From positions 1 to 64,000 of the forward strand of contig NZ_JAFKRH010000006.1 in NCBI RefSeq assembly GCF_019038465.1: 64,000 nucleotides of DNA, read 5' to 3'. Below are positions 52,250 through 61,203 of this stretch, piece by piece. A model generated the notes under the pieces. It did not search any database and was not told the DNA's origin. It saw only the letters and a list, made by a program, of their open reading frames with translations. The position numbers were made by a program, and so were the translations under genes. The DNA is from Synechococcus sp. CCY 0621 (lineage in GTDB: Bacteria > Cyanobacteriota > Cyanobacteriia > PCC-6307 > Cyanobiaceae). Each line of letters starts with the position of its first letter. Within the stretch, counting starts at the first letter, position 1.

Positions 52250-55200
52250 GGTCCCCCCTCCGCCGCCAGCAGGGGGGAGTACAGGGCGTCGGCCAGTTCC
52301 AGCAGCTCCGGTGTCAGCAGGGCGTCCGCCGGGAGACGGGCACCGAAGCAGGCCTCCATCTCGGCCCGTTCCCGCTCACCGCTGTGGAAGCTGGAACCCT
52401 CCCAGGTGCCAGCGGCCTTGATCCGCCCCTGGCCGGGTCGCTGGCGCTCGCCCAGCACGTAGCTCCAGCCCGTTTCCGGGGGCACCGGCCAACCCTGGCG
52501 GCGCCAGTCGCGCTGCAGGCCGGCCAGCCGTTCAAGCTCATCACGGGCGGCCTGGGGTGCCGGTGCCCTGAGTTCCAGGGCCGGGGCGAAGACGTCGTCC
52601 TCGCGAGCGATCAACACGCCGCGGGCCGCAGCCTCGGCTGTCGTGGCGCCTCCGGCCGCGGCGGCCGCGAGCAGCAGCTGCAGCCACAGCTCTAGCCGGT
52701 GGCCGACGCGGGCCCGGGCCGTGTGCACCAGCACCACCGTCTCGCCGCGCCAGGCGACCGGGGCCTGCCAGGGGCCCCACTGGTGGCTGACCTGCCTGGG
52801 GGGGCCGAGGCGCTCCAGGGCCGCCGCCAGGCTCGACCAGCGTCGTTGCAGCAGGCCCGCTTCCAGGTCACCCGCCGCCCTCGGGGGCAGCAGACCTTCC
52901 CCGCGGTGCCAGTCGAGCCAGTCTTCCGCCGTGCCCGGTTCTGCGTCACCGGGATCGCCGTCGCAGCGCTGCAACCTCCCCCGCAGCAGGGCGGAACGCT
53001 CCCGTTCTCCCAGGGACAGGGCCTCCAGGTCGTCAAGGCGCCGGTCCCATTCGCCGGGCCGCAGGCCCAGGGATCGGAGCCAGTGGGTCTGGGGGGCCGC
53101 CAGCCAGTCCAGCAGGTCGCTGAAGGCGTCGGTGTCAGGGTCGATGGGGGCCACCAGGGGGCTTGGCCCCCCCAGCAGGGGCGGCGGCGGCGGCGGATCA
53201 CCGCTGAGGTGGCGCACCGCCTCCAGCAGGCGCCGGTCGCAACTGGGGGCCTCCCGTCCGTCGGCAGGCAGGAAGTTGCGCCGGTCGAGGGGGCTGGCGG
53301 CGTGCTCCACCTGCAGACGCGCCATGGCCTCAGGGCCCACCTGGCCGGCCAGCCATTGCAGCCACTGACCCACCGGGCCGGAGGGGGGCAGGGAGGCGCC
53401 GGTCCGGTCGTCGCGGCAGTTCCAGCTGAGCAGCAGGTGGTCTCGGGCGGAGAGCAGGGCCTCCATCAGGACATAGCGGTCCTGGTCGGCGGGGTGGGGA
53501 TCGCCGAGCTGGCGCTGGCCCTCCATCAGGTGGAAGGCGGGACGGTCGCCCGGCCGTGGAAACAGGCCCGCCTCCAGCCCCATGAGCACGATCACCCGGT
53601 ACGGGATGGCCCGCATCGGTTCCAGGGCGCTGATCGTCAGGGCGCCACTGCGATGGCCGAAGCGGCCGCTTTCGGCCCCGAGCAGCTCCCGCAGCACGGC
53701 CGCCACCACCGGGGCTTCCAGGGCCAGCGGACAGCTGCCGGCGGTGGTCTGCCAGGTGTCGATCGCCCCCATCAACTCCGGCCGTTCGCCCGCGGCCTCG
53801 CCCCCATCGCCGAAGAGGTCGTCGATCAGCCGGCGCAGCCGTTCCACCCAGGTGGTCACAGCACCGCCGCGACGCAGCTCCCCCAGCCAGTGGCGCAGAC
53901 GGCCAAGCAGATGCAGCCAGCGTCCGCTCAGTTCCAGGGGCACGCCCCCGTCCCAGGGGGCGGTGTCCCCCGGCGCCAGGCCCACGCCCACGGGCAGCAC
54001 CAGGCCGAGCAGCAGACGGTCGATCGCCCAGGCCAGGCTGTGGCAGGGCCCGTCCTTCTCTTCGCCGTCGAGGCCCCAACGGAAGCCCGCCTCCTGCAAG
54101 GCCTCCACCAGGCGGGCCGCGTCCCTGGCCTCAAGGCCGAAACGGTCCAGCAGGGGCGGGCAACCCAGCAGGGTCTCCAGCCCGGAGGCGGTCAGGCGGG
54201 TGCCGGCCAGCTCCAGCAGCAGCAGCAACGTGCTGCCGAGACCGGCACCTTCCTCCTGGCTGCGGTCGGTTAGTCGCCAGGGGAGGTCCACCCCCGTGGC
54301 GTGGCGATCGCCGAACACCGAAGCCACCAGGGGGGCGAATCCGTTGATGTCCGGCGTCATCACCAGGATGTCGCGCGGTTCGAGGCTGGGGTCGGCCGCC
54401 AGCAGCTGCAGCAGGCGGTCGCGCACGATCTGCACCTGCCGCAGCCGGCCAGGGCAGGCATGAAACTCCAGGGAGCGATCCTGCGGATCCACCTGCAGGG
54501 CAGGAATCCGGCTGGCGTCAGCCAGCTGGTCCTGCAGCTGGGCCAGCAAGGGGGCCGGCCCGGTGCCGCCGGCCGCAGCAAAGAAGAGATCCTTCTCCTG
54601 CTCCTCCCCCAGCTGGGCCTCGCCGGTGCCCTCCAGCAGCTGCTGGAATTCCCCCCCCAGGCGGCCGAAGCGGGCTTCCAGGCCCGGGGCCTCCAGCAGC
54701 CAGGCGGCCTCAAGCGGCTGGCGCAGGGCCAGGGCATCACTGAGCTGGCGGCGACGCTCACCGCAGCGTTGCCAGAGATCGCGGCAGGGGGTGAGCAGGT
54801 AGAGGTCCACCGAGCGATGCAGGCTCAGGGCCTGAAGCAGCTGCACCTGGATCGGCGCCATGCTGCTGAGGCCGAAGAGGCGCAGGGGGGTGCCGCGCGC
54901 CTCTTCGGAGAGCTCGCCACGGCGCAGGCGGCCGACCAGCTCCTGCACCCGGCGGCCGAACGGTTCCTGGCCCAGCGCCTGGCGCAGGGAGCGGTAGAGC
55001 AGGGGCTGCCAGCACTGGGTTGCTGGCAGGGACCGGCCGCTGGCGTCGATCACCTGCCCCGCCTCCCAGGCGCCCAGCAGCTCCGGCCGGTAGAGGGCGT
55101 AGTCATCGAAGGCATCGGCGATGGCGCGCCCCAGCTGCCAGTGGCCCAGCTCCAGCTGGTCACCGCCGCCCCGTTCCGCCAGCCAGTGACGCAGCGGTCC

Positions 55201-55542
55201 CCCCTCCGGCGCAGCGGCCACCGCCGGCAGCAGGTCGAGCAGGGGCCAGACCAGCTGGTCGGCGCGCCAGGGATCAGCCGCGCTCCCACAGGCCCCTGTG
55301 TCCGCTGGGGCCAGCAACTGGTCCACCAGCTGGCGCAGATGGCTGCCCGGGAAAGGGAAGCGCAGGTTGGCGGCGATACCGCCCAGGTGCTCGGCCAGCT
55401 GCTCCCCGAGCCAGCGGCTGGTGGGCCAGGTGTTGACCACCACCTGCACCTGCTCGAAAGGATCGGGCGGCTGCAAGCGCAGCTGGGTGGCCAGCACGCG
55501 CGCCAGCAGCTCCGCCCGGTTGCTGCGAAAGACCGTCAGCAA
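52246..55542 (-). CDS. recC: exodeoxyribonuclease V gamma subunit RecC
   Basis: A 1098-aa protein, near the family length. Signs are SNRAELLARVLATQL at the start, VVVNTWPTSRWLGEQLAEHLG, DILVMTPDINGFAPLVASVFG, GALTISALEPMRAIPYRVI and VLMGLEAGLFPR. RecC holds the complex together and in other bacteria reads the Chi site; the enzymatic motifs are inactive as usual. It starts 10 nt after the phosphoesterase stop, and its stop overlaps the recB start (ATGA). Confidence 0.95.
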   Translation of the reverse strand: MLTVFRSNRAELLARVLATQLRLQPPDPFEQVQVVVNTWPTSRWLGEQLAEHLGGIAANLRFPFPGSHLRQLVDQLLAPADTGACGSAADPWRADQLVWPLLDLLPAVAAAPEGGPLRHWLAERGGGDQLELGHWQLGRAIADAFDDYALYRPELLGAWEAGQVIDASGRSLPATQCWQPLLYRSLRQALGQEPFGRRVQELVGRLRRGELSEEARGTPLRLFGLSSMAPIQVQLLQALSLHRSVDLYLLTPCRDLWQRCGERRRQLSDALALRQPLEAAWLLEAPGLEARFGRLGGEFQQLLEGTGEAQLGEEQEKDLFFAAAGGTGPAPLLAQLQDQLADASRIPALQVDPQDRSLEFHACPGRLRQVQIVRDRLLQLLAADPSLEPRDILVMTPDINGFAPLVASVFGDRHATGVDLPWRLTDRSQEEGAGLGSTLLLLLELAGTRLTASGLETLLGCPPLLDRFGLEARDAARLVEALQEAGFRWGLDGEEKDGPCHSLAWAIDRLLLGLVLPVGVGLAPGDTAPWDGGVPLELSGRWLHLLGRLRHWLGELRRGGAVTTWVERLRRLIDDLFGDGGEAAGERPELMGAIDTWQTTAGSCPLALEAPVVAAVLRELLGAESGRFGHRSGALTISALEPMRAIPYRVIVLMGLEAGLFPRPGDRPAFHLMEGQRQLGDPHPADQDRYVLMEALLSARDHLLLSWNCRDDRTGASLPPSGPVGQWLQWLAGQVGPEAMARLQVEHAASPLDRRNFLPADGREAPSCDRRLLEAVRHLSGDPPPPPPLLGGPSPLVAPIDPDTDAFSDLLDWLAAPQTHWLRSLGLRPGEWDRRLDDLEALSLGERERSALLRGRLQRCDGDPGDAEPGTAEDWLDWHRGEGLLPPRAAGDLEAGLLQRRWSSLAAALERLGPPRQVSHQWGPWQAPVAWRGETVVLVHTARARVGHRLELWLQLLLAAAAAGGATTAEAAARGVLIAREDDVFAPALELRAPAPQAARDELERLAGLQRDWRRQGWPVPPETGWSYVLGERQRPGQGRIKAAGTWEGSSFHSGERERAEMEACFGARLPADALLTPELLELADALYSPLLAAEGGP

Positions 55543-55552
55543 GGGGCCGGGC

Positions 55553-56227
55553 TCAGAGGACGCAGCTCAGGGCTGAGCCATGGACGAGGGCGGGCAAGTG
55601 TCTGCCAGTCACAGGTCGACCGCTGACCTGTCGAGTCTCCTGGGTTTCGGGGCAGTAGGCCGTGAGGTCACCGCCGTAGCAGGCACCGGTGTCGAGCAGG
55701 ACGATCGATCCAAGTCTGCGTAGGCCGGGCCCGGGGGTGTGGCCGACGATCACCTCGCCGAAGCGGTTGTCGTAGGCCTGCCAGAAGGCCAGTCGGACGT
55801 TGAGGTCGGGCTGCCAGGTGCGCGGGTCGAAGCCGGCATGGGTGGCCACCCAGCCCTGACCCCAGTAGGCGAGGGGCAGCTGGTCGAGCCGGTCGCGCCA
55901 GAGGCGGCAGCGGGCCGCTCCCAGCTGGCGGAAGGTGTCGTTGCCGTTCAGGTCGAGGTGGCTGGTGGGGGCCAGGCCGTGGTCGAGCCGGGCCACCAGA
56001 TCCCGTTCATGGTTGCCCTTGAGCCACACGGCTCGACCGCGGCGCACCAGGTCCCAGACCAGCTCCATGGCGGCTTCGATGCCGGAGCCGCGGTTGATCA
56101 CGTCGCCGCAGAACACCAGCCGGTCGCCAGGGGGCAGCTGGGCCACCAGCCATTGCAAAGCGTCCGCGCAGCCATGCACATCCCCGATCACCCAGTGGCG
56201 CGGAGGACGTTGGTCCGGGAACGTCAT
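55553..56227 (-). CDS. metallophosphoesterase (PPP-family, ApaH/PrpA-like)
   Basis: A 224-aa protein from ATG 56227; a GTG at 56278 would add 17 residues. The metal motifs are complete: IGDVHGCADAL, FCGDVINRGSGI, LKGNHERDL, then VATHAGFDP and IVGHTPGPG. This is the PPP-type arrangement shared by Ser/Thr phosphatases and diadenosine tetraphosphatases. The substrate is either a phosphoprotein or a dinucleoside polyphosphate. It is the first gene before recC, 10 nt apart, so it is likely co-transcribed with recCBD. Confidence 0.9.
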   Translation of the reverse strand: MTFPDQRPPRHWVIGDVHGCADALQWLVAQLPPGDRLVFCGDVINRGSGIEAAMELVWDLVRRGRAVWLKGNHERDLVARLDHGLAPTSHLDLNGNDTFRQLGAARCRLWRDRLDQLPLAYWGQGWVATHAGFDPRTWQPDLNVRLAFWQAYDNRFGEVIVGHTPGPGLRRLGSIVLLDTGACYGGDLTAYCPETQETRQVSGRPVTGRHLPALVHGSALSCVL

Positions 56228-56349
56228 CAAGAAGGAAGCTTCCTCCCAAGTGTTGCCCTTGAGGGGGGCTTCTGTCACCCCCGCCGGCTCCGGCAGGGCT
56301 CCAGCGCTGATACGGTGCGCCCGCGGTGCACCTCAGGAGGCAACGGGCG

Positions 56350-56694
56350 ATGGATCTGAAGGATCTGCCGGTCACGCAGCGCGTCAACGCCCTGGTGAAG
56401 GCCCTGGACGGGGCCAAACGCACCAATGAGGCCCTGGCCCGCTGCAGTGATGGCGACGCGATGCTGGATGTGCTTCTGGATGCCTCCTCCCGGCTGGGGC
56501 TGGGCCTGACCCGCTGGGAACTGGAGAACACGCCGCCGATCCGGGACTGGATCTGGTGGAAGAACAAGGAAGCGCCCCTGACCATCGGCGACAGCAAGCC
56601 CCGTTACCAGCAGGACGGCGGCCAGGGCAGGCCGCGCCCTGAGAGCCCATCCGACGACGAGACGCCCAGGCGCCGCTTCCTGGGTCTGTTCTGA
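56350..56694 (+). CDS. small cyanobacterial protein, possibly Nif11-related
   Basis: A 114-aa protein from ATG 56350 with AGGAGG ten nt upstream. Its helical N-terminal half (VTQRVNALVKALDGAKRTNE, DGDAMLDVLLDASSRLGLGL and TRWELENTPP) resembles the two-helix layout of Nif11-like proteins, in which the second helix is followed by a Gly-containing turn and an acidic helix. A conserved-looking IRDWIWWKNKE and a charged tail follow. I am not certain of the family. It converges with ycf54. Confidence 0.6.
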   Translation: MDLKDLPVTQRVNALVKALDGAKRTNEALARCSDGDAMLDVLLDASSRLGLGLTRWELENTPPIRDWIWWKNKEAPLTIGDSKPRYQQDGGQGRPRPESPSDDETPRRRFLGLF

Positions 56695-56707
56695 GGGGCC
56701 GCGCTGA

Positions 56708-57028
56708 TCAGGCCAGGGTGGCCAGCGGGTCGGGGATGGTGCTGCTGGGAGCCTCGAAGCTTCCCAGGGCCACGAACTCCAGTCGCAGCTTCATGAACGT
56801 GATGAACTTCTCGTCGGTGGACACCACCGCCGCGGCGGGCCGGGGGACGGCGGCCACGGCGGCGGCCAGCTCGGGTGCTTCGAGAAAGGCGGGGCGTTCC
56901 AGGAGCCAGAAGTCGATGGTCTTGTCCTTCTCGGCGTAGTTGCGCACGCGTTCGCGCAGCACCTCCTCCAGGGGTTCCTCCTCGAGCAGGAAGACGCGGC
57001 TGGCGGCGACGAAGTGGTAACGGGTCAT
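56708..57028 (-). CDS. ycf54: Ycf54, Mg-protoporphyrin monomethylester cyclase accessory protein
   Basis: A 106-aa protein from ATG 57028. It matches Ycf54 across its length: YHFVAASRVFLLEEEPLEEV, IDFWLLERPAFLEAPEL, AAAVVSTDEKFITFMKLRLE and FEAPSSTIPDPLATL. Ycf54 binds and stabilises the aerobic cyclase that forms ring E of chlorophyll. It lies 13 nt downstream of pdxJ on the same strand. Confidence 0.94.
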   Translation of the reverse strand: MTRYHFVAASRVFLLEEEPLEEVLRERVRNYAEKDKTIDFWLLERPAFLEAPELAAAVAAVPRPAAAVVSTDEKFITFMKLRLEFVALGSFEAPSSTIPDPLATLA

Positions 57029-57041
57029 GGCGGGTGGGGCC

Positions 57042-57791
57042 TCAGGGCTGGCGGTCGCCGAACAGCGGGTCGCGGCGGGGATTCTGCACCAGCGCCCGCA
57101 TCTGCCGCACCGCCTCCTGGAGGCCGACGGCCAGAGCGCGGGCCACGATCGTGTGGCCGATGTTGAGCTCCTCCATGGCCTCGATCGCGGCGATCGGCTC
57201 GACGTTGTGATATGTGAGGCCATGGCCGGCGTTCACCCGCAGGCCGAGGCCCCGGGCGATGGCGGTGGCTTCGCTGATCCGGGCCAGCTGGAACGGCTGC
57301 TGCTCCCAGGCGGCCTCGGCATAGGCGCCGGTGTGGAGCTCCACCCAGCGGGCCCCGCAGCTCCGGCTGGCCTCCAGCTGGGCGTCATCGGGGTCGACGA
57401 ACAGGCTGACGCCAATCCCTGCCCCCATCAGGCGCCCCACCAGGGGAGCAAGGCTCTCCACCTGCCCAGCCACGTCGAGGCCGCCCTCGGTGGTCACCTC
57501 CTCGCGACGCTCCGGCACCAGGGTCACCATGTCGGGGCGGAGGCGCAGGGCGATCGCCTCCATCTCAGCGGTGGCGGCCATCTCGAGGTTGAGACGGGTG
57601 CGCACGGTGGCCCGCAGCAGCTCCACGTCCCTGTCCTGGATGTGGCGCCGGTCCTCCCGCAGATGCACGGTGATGCCGTCGGCGCCGCCCAGCTCGGCCA
57701 GCATGGCAAAGCGCACCGGATCGGGCTCCACGGTGCGGCGGGCCTGCCGCACGTTGGCGATGTGGTCGATGTTGACCCCGAGGCTGGCCAT
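57042..57791 (-). CDS. pdxJ: pyridoxine 5'-phosphate synthase
   Basis: A 249-aa TIM-barrel enzyme, full length, starting at ATG 57791. Marks are [60 protein letters not shown] and [14 protein letters not shown], then [13 protein letters not shown]. The catalytic Glu and His positions are present. It condenses 1-deoxyxylulose 5-phosphate with aminoacetone 3-phosphate for vitamin B6. It is followed by ycf54. Confidence 0.96.
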   Translation of the reverse strand: MASLGVNIDHIANVRQARRTVEPDPVRFAMLAELGGADGITVHLREDRRHIQDRDVELLRATVRTRLNLEMAATAEMEAIALRLRPDMVTLVPERREEVTTEGGLDVAGQVESLAPLVGRLMGAGIGVSLFVDPDDAQLEASRSCGARWVELHTGAYAEAAWEQQPFQLARISEATAIARGLGLRVNAGHGLTYHNVEPIAAIEAMEELNIGHTIVARALAVGLQEAVRQMRALVQNPRRDPLFGDRQP

Positions 57792-57931
57792 GGGCGGCGG
57801 GTGGCTGAAGCGATCCTGACCGAACCGTATCGGTCGCCGCGGCTGCGGCCGCAGGTCCAACTGCCCGCGTCGGCCCCGCAAGGGGGGGATTCAGCCCCTA
57901 GTTTCGGCTTTGATGTTCTGCCGGATCAAGA

Positions 57932-58663
57932 GTGTTGGCGGCGCAGACGCCCCCCGGATCAGGCCTCTGCGCGGCCATCAGCCCGCGGGAGAGCTCCCTC
58001 TGTGGCGGCATCAGCCCCTGGCTGTCGCCGCTGGCGATGGTGGTCACCATCGATGTGGTGCTGAAGGGCTACTTCGGCGAGCTGAAGGTGCTGCATCGGG
58101 AGAACCTGCCCACGGAGGGGGCGGTGCTGCTGGCCCCCACCCACCGGGCCCGCTGGGATGCCCTGATGCTTCCCTGGGCCGCCGGTCGCCGCATCACCGG
58201 TCGCGACTGCCGCTTCATGGTCACGGCGGATGAAATGAAGGGACTGCAGGGGTGGTTCCTGCACCGCCTCGGCTGTTTCCCGGTCGACCAGGGCCGTCCC
58301 ACCCTGACCAGCCTGCGTTTTTCCGTGGAGTTGCTCGCCGCCGGCCAGCAACTGGTGGTGTTTCCCGAGGGCCGCATCCGGCGCGAAGACGGCCCCATCC
58401 GAGTGCAACAGGGGCTGGCCCGCCTGGCCCTGCTGGCCGCCAGCCAGGGCGTGGATGTGCCGGTGGTGCCGGTGGGCATCGCCTACGGCCACGCCGATCC
58501 CCGACCCGGCGATGGGGCCGCCATTAGCTTCGGCTCCCCCTTGCGGGCGGCGGGCCAGGGTCGTCAGGCGGCCCTGGCCTTCGGCGTCGAGGTCGCTGCT
58601 GGGATGGTGTCGGCCGAGCAAGCGGCCCGCGCCGTGGTGGGGCGTCCGATCGGCTCCCCGTAA
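57932..58663 (+). CDS. plsC: 1-acylglycerol-3-phosphate acyltransferase (PlsC-like)
   Basis: A 243-aa protein from a GTG at 57932; the conserved part begins near ATG 58037. Motif I is APTHRARWDALMLPW (H-x4-D), motif III is VVFPEGRIRREDGP, and VPVVPVGIAYG is motif IV. One hydrophobic stretch precedes motif I. It esterifies lysophosphatidic acid to phosphatidic acid at the membrane. It is divergent from pdxJ. Confidence 0.9.
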   Translation: MLAAQTPPGSGLCAAISPRESSLCGGISPWLSPLAMVVTIDVVLKGYFGELKVLHRENLPTEGAVLLAPTHRARWDALMLPWAAGRRITGRDCRFMVTADEMKGLQGWFLHRLGCFPVDQGRPTLTSLRFSVELLAAGQQLVVFPEGRIRREDGPIRVQQGLARLALLAASQGVDVPVVPVGIAYGHADPRPGDGAAISFGSPLRAAGQGRQAALAFGVEVAAGMVSAEQAARAVVGRPIGSP

Positions 58664-58691
58664 AGTTCGGCCGTTACCCGTCAGCGTCGAC

Positions 58692-59270
58692 GTGATCAGG
58701 CCTACCGCCATCCCTTCCCTCCGATCCGCTCGAACCTCGGGCTTCGCCGGGGTCTGCGGAGGCGTCCTGGCCCTGTTCGCCCTGGCCCAGCCGCTGCTCC
58801 AACCGCCGGCCCGGGCCCAGGCCACGACGCCCCAGACGGTCCAGCCCGCCGGCACCGATCTCAATCTTTCTTCGGTGAAGGCCCTGCTCTCCAGGGGGGA
58901 CGCGGCTGTGGCCAGCGGCAACCTGGCCGAGGGACGGCGCCTCTACGACCTGGCCCGGGATGCCAGCCGTCGACTGCTGGGTTTCTACCGCGATCTGAGC
59001 GGCTCCTTCCGCGGCCTGGATGCCCGCATCCCCCGGGAAATGGATGACAAGGGGCGGGAGGCCCTGACGCTGCTGGCCGAGAGCAACCTGAGGCTGGCGG
59101 CCCTGTTCCGCCGCCAGAACCAGCCGGAGGTGGCCATCCCCCTGCTGGTGGAGGTGGTCAAGATCATGACCCCCACCAACGAAGGTGGGCGCAAGGCTTA
59201 CCAGCAACTGGTGGAACTGGGTTTTGTCGTCACCCCCTACACGGCACCTGGATCGTCCACCGGCGGCTGA
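58692..59270 (+). CDS. exported helical hypothetical protein
   Basis: A 192-aa protein from a GTG at 58692. A signal peptide is clear ([19 protein letters not shown], cleavage near ARAQA). The mature part is helical and TPR-like ([56 protein letters not shown]) and ends with [12 protein letters not shown]. It is widespread in appearance for cyanobacteria but I know no function. It lies 28 nt after plsC and 47 nt before bolA, so all may be one transcript. Confidence 0.75.
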   Translation: MIRPTAIPSLRSARTSGFAGVCGGVLALFALAQPLLQPPARAQATTPQTVQPAGTDLNLSSVKALLSRGDAAVASGNLAEGRRLYDLARDASRRLLGFYRDLSGSFRGLDARIPREMDDKGREALTLLAESNLRLAALFRRQNQPEVAIPLLVEVVKIMTPTNEGGRKAYQQLVELGFVVTPYTAPGSSTGG

Positions 59271-59317
59271 TCGTCCTTAGATTCCTTCTGCCCGTTATCC
59301 CCCCGATCCCCGCCGCC

Positions 59318-59551
59318 ATGGTGCAACCGGAGCAGGTCAAGGACGCCATTCGCCGCGCGCTTCCCGATGCCGCCGTGGAGGTCGAGGATCTCACCGGTGG
59401 TGGTGACCACCTCCAGGTCAAGGTGGTGTCCGGCGCCTTCGCCGGCCTCAACCGGGTGCGGCAGCACCAGCTTGTCTACGGCGCCCTGCGCAGCGAACTG
59501 GCCAGCGAGGCCATCCATGCCCTGGCGGTGCAGACCGCCCTCCCTTCCTGA
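59318..59551 (+). CDS. BolA-family protein
   Basis: A 77-aa protein. The BolA fold is visible in [40 protein letters not shown] and [19 protein letters not shown], with conserved His in the last helix. BolA proteins bind an Fe-S cluster jointly with a monothiol glutaredoxin, and such a glutaredoxin gene follows 23 nt later. Confidence 0.93.
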   Translation: MVQPEQVKDAIRRALPDAAVEVEDLTGGGDHLQVKVVSGAFAGLNRVRQHQLVYGALRSELASEAIHALAVQTALPS

Positions 59552-59574
59552 TTTCCTTTCCCGATTCCGTCACC

Positions 59575-59898
59575 ATGGACGCCAGCACCCGTCAACGCAT
59601 CGACGACCTGATCACGACCAGCCCCGTGGTGGTCTTCATGAAGGGCAACAAATTGATGCCTCAGTGTGGATTCTCTAACAATGTGGTCCAGATCCTGCAG
59701 TCCCTGGGTGTGCCTTTCGAGACGTTCGATGTGCTCTCCGACATGGAGATCCGCCAGGGGATCAAGGAGTTCTCCGATTGGCCCACGATCCCCCAGGTGT
59801 ACGTCAAAGGGGAGTTTCTCGGCGGCTCCGACATCCTGATCGAGATGTACAACAGCGGCGAACTGCGCGAAAAGCTGGAAGTGGCTCTGGCGTCGTAA
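59575..59898 (+). CDS. grxD: monothiol CGFS glutaredoxin
   Basis: A 107-aa protein with the CGFS active site at residues 31-34 (MPQCGFSNNVVQIL), FMKGNKLMPQ before it, WPTIPQVYVKGEFLGGSDIL for glutathione binding, and a final helix. This is the Grx4/Grx3 class, which carries a [2Fe-2S] cluster with glutathione and works with BolA in iron-sulfur delivery or iron sensing. The start codon is preceded by the bolA gene 23 nt away. Confidence 0.96.
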   Translation: MDASTRQRIDDLITTSPVVVFMKGNKLMPQCGFSNNVVQILQSLGVPFETFDVLSDMEIRQGIKEFSDWPTIPQVYVKGEFLGGSDILIEMYNSGELREKLEVALAS

Positions 59899-59925
59899 TT
59901 CCTACCCTGGCAGGACCTGTCCAGC

Positions 59926-59945
59926 GAGCCGCTCAGTAGCGGCTC
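59926..59945. terminator. hairpin between grxD and the DUF6761 gene
   Basis: GAGCCGCT and AGCGGCTC are perfect 8-bp arms around CAGT, 28 nt after the grxD stop; GTTTCC follows on the plus strand. It overlaps the 3' end of the convergent gene. It is the best terminator candidate for grxD, although the U-tract is short. Confidence 0.5.
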
Positions 59946-60199
59946 GTTTCCATCAGCAGGCGGGGTTGGCCGTCGGGACCCATGAAGCTGGAGGGGTCCT
60001 GGATCCAGCGATCAATCAGTTCCTCCAGTCGCCGCTGGGAATGGTGATCCAGCACGGCCGTGCGGCGCAACGCATGCAGGTACCCGTCCGCGTAGAGCCG
60101 CAGCTCGGAAGGTCCGTGATGACGATCGGAAAGGTCCTGGCAGGCATCGCACAGGGACTGGAAGTGGCGGATCGCGTCGGGATGTTGAAGTGCTGTCAT
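59933..60199 (-). CDS. DUF6761-family small protein
   Basis: An 88-aa protein from ATG 60199, all helical: AIRHFQSLCDACQDLSDRHH, LYADGYLHALRRTAVLDHHS and RLEELIDRWIQDPSSFMGPD. The pattern fits the cyanobacterial DUF6761 family, known only by sequence. It is divergent from the OmpR-type regulator, and the 203-nt gap holds a possible -35 TTGACA at 60293-60298. Confidence 0.7.
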   Translation of the reverse strand: MTALQHPDAIRHFQSLCDACQDLSDRHHGPSELRLYADGYLHALRRTAVLDHHSQRRLEELIDRWIQDPSSFMGPDGQPRLLMETSRY

Positions 60200-60402
60200 G
60201 GCTGGGGTGAGGCCCCTGGCGTCATTGTGGCGGCGAGAGCCGGCAGATGCCCCCATCCTGCCGTGCCGCGACCGCCTTTCGGGAGCAGACAGTTGACAAG
60301 GCATCGCCCCTCACCGGCGTCCACGCACATTTCCAGTTAGCGTTGACTCACTCAATCGGCTGTCGGCACTTCCGCTTCTGATTTCATCGTGATGCCGAGG
60401 AG

Positions 60403-61194
60403 ATGCCCGTGGCCCAGGACAAACTGACTGACCCCGGAGGTACCCCACGCAGGGTGCTCGTCGTCGACCCCCACGCGACCCTGCGCACGGTTCTCGCCCA
60501 GCGCCTTCGTCAGGATGGACATCTGGCTGCAGCCGTGGCCACGGCCCGTGAAGCCCTGGAGATCTGCCAGGAGCAATCCCCCGATCTGCTGGTGAGCGCC
60601 GAGCTGCTTGAGGAAACCTCAGCTCTGCGCTTGGCGGCCCAGCTGCACTGCCAGGTGATGGTGCTCACGGCCCGTTCCGGTTCCGAGCCCGTGGTGGCCC
60701 TTCTGGATGCCGGCGCCGACGACGTGCTGCGCAAGCCTTTCGGTCTTGAGGAGCTGGCCGCCCGTTGCCGCACATTGCTGCGTCGCAGTGGCAGCGGCCT
60801 GCAGGAGCGGGTCTGCGTCGGACCCCTGGAGGTCCACCTGCTGCTGCGCCAGGTCACCCTGCGCGACCAGCCGGTGGAGTTGAGCCCACGGGAGTTCGCC
60901 CTCCTTTGCGCCCTGCTGATGCCCCCCGGGGTGGTGCGCAGCCGCCAGGAACTGCTGCGCATGGCCTGGCCGCCCTTCAGTGGCGGGCCCCGCTCGGTGG
61001 ACACCCAGGTGCTGACCCTGCGCCGCAAACTGGAGCAGGCGGGGCTTGGCGAAGGCGGCGCCATTGAAACCATGCGGCAGCAGGGCTACCGCTTCAGCCT
61101 CGACACCCTGCCAGAAACGAGTGAAGAGGCTCCCGGAGGCGCTGGTTCCGGGTTGTTGCTCACCTCACCCAGCAGCTCAAGCCGTCTCAACTAG
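60403..61194 (+). CDS. OmpR-type response regulator with degenerate receiver
   Basis: A 263-aa protein. A receiver domain spans residues about 17-125 and a winged-helix DNA-binding domain 135-235 (VELSPREFALLCALLMPPGV, SVDTQVLTLRRKLEQAG, IETMRQQGYRFSL). In the receiver the acidic pair is D22-P23 instead of two Asp, and the phospho-acceptor position, in SPDLLVSAELL, is Ala66. Thr89 and Lys111 (VLRKPFG) remain. It should therefore act without normal phosphorylation, like other atypical OmpR regulators. GAGGAG lies directly against ATG 60403; a GTG at 60409 has better spacing and may be the true start. Confidence 0.9.
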   Translation: MPVAQDKLTDPGGTPRRVLVVDPHATLRTVLAQRLRQDGHLAAAVATAREALEICQEQSPDLLVSAELLEETSALRLAAQLHCQVMVLTARSGSEPVVALLDAGADDVLRKPFGLEELAARCRTLLRRSGSGLQERVCVGPLEVHLLLRQVTLRDQPVELSPREFALLCALLMPPGVVRSRQELLRMAWPPFSGGPRSVDTQVLTLRRKLEQAGLGEGGAIETMRQQGYRFSLDTLPETSEEAPGGAGSGLLLTSPSSSSRLN

Positions 61195-61203
61195 TCCACG
61201 CCT

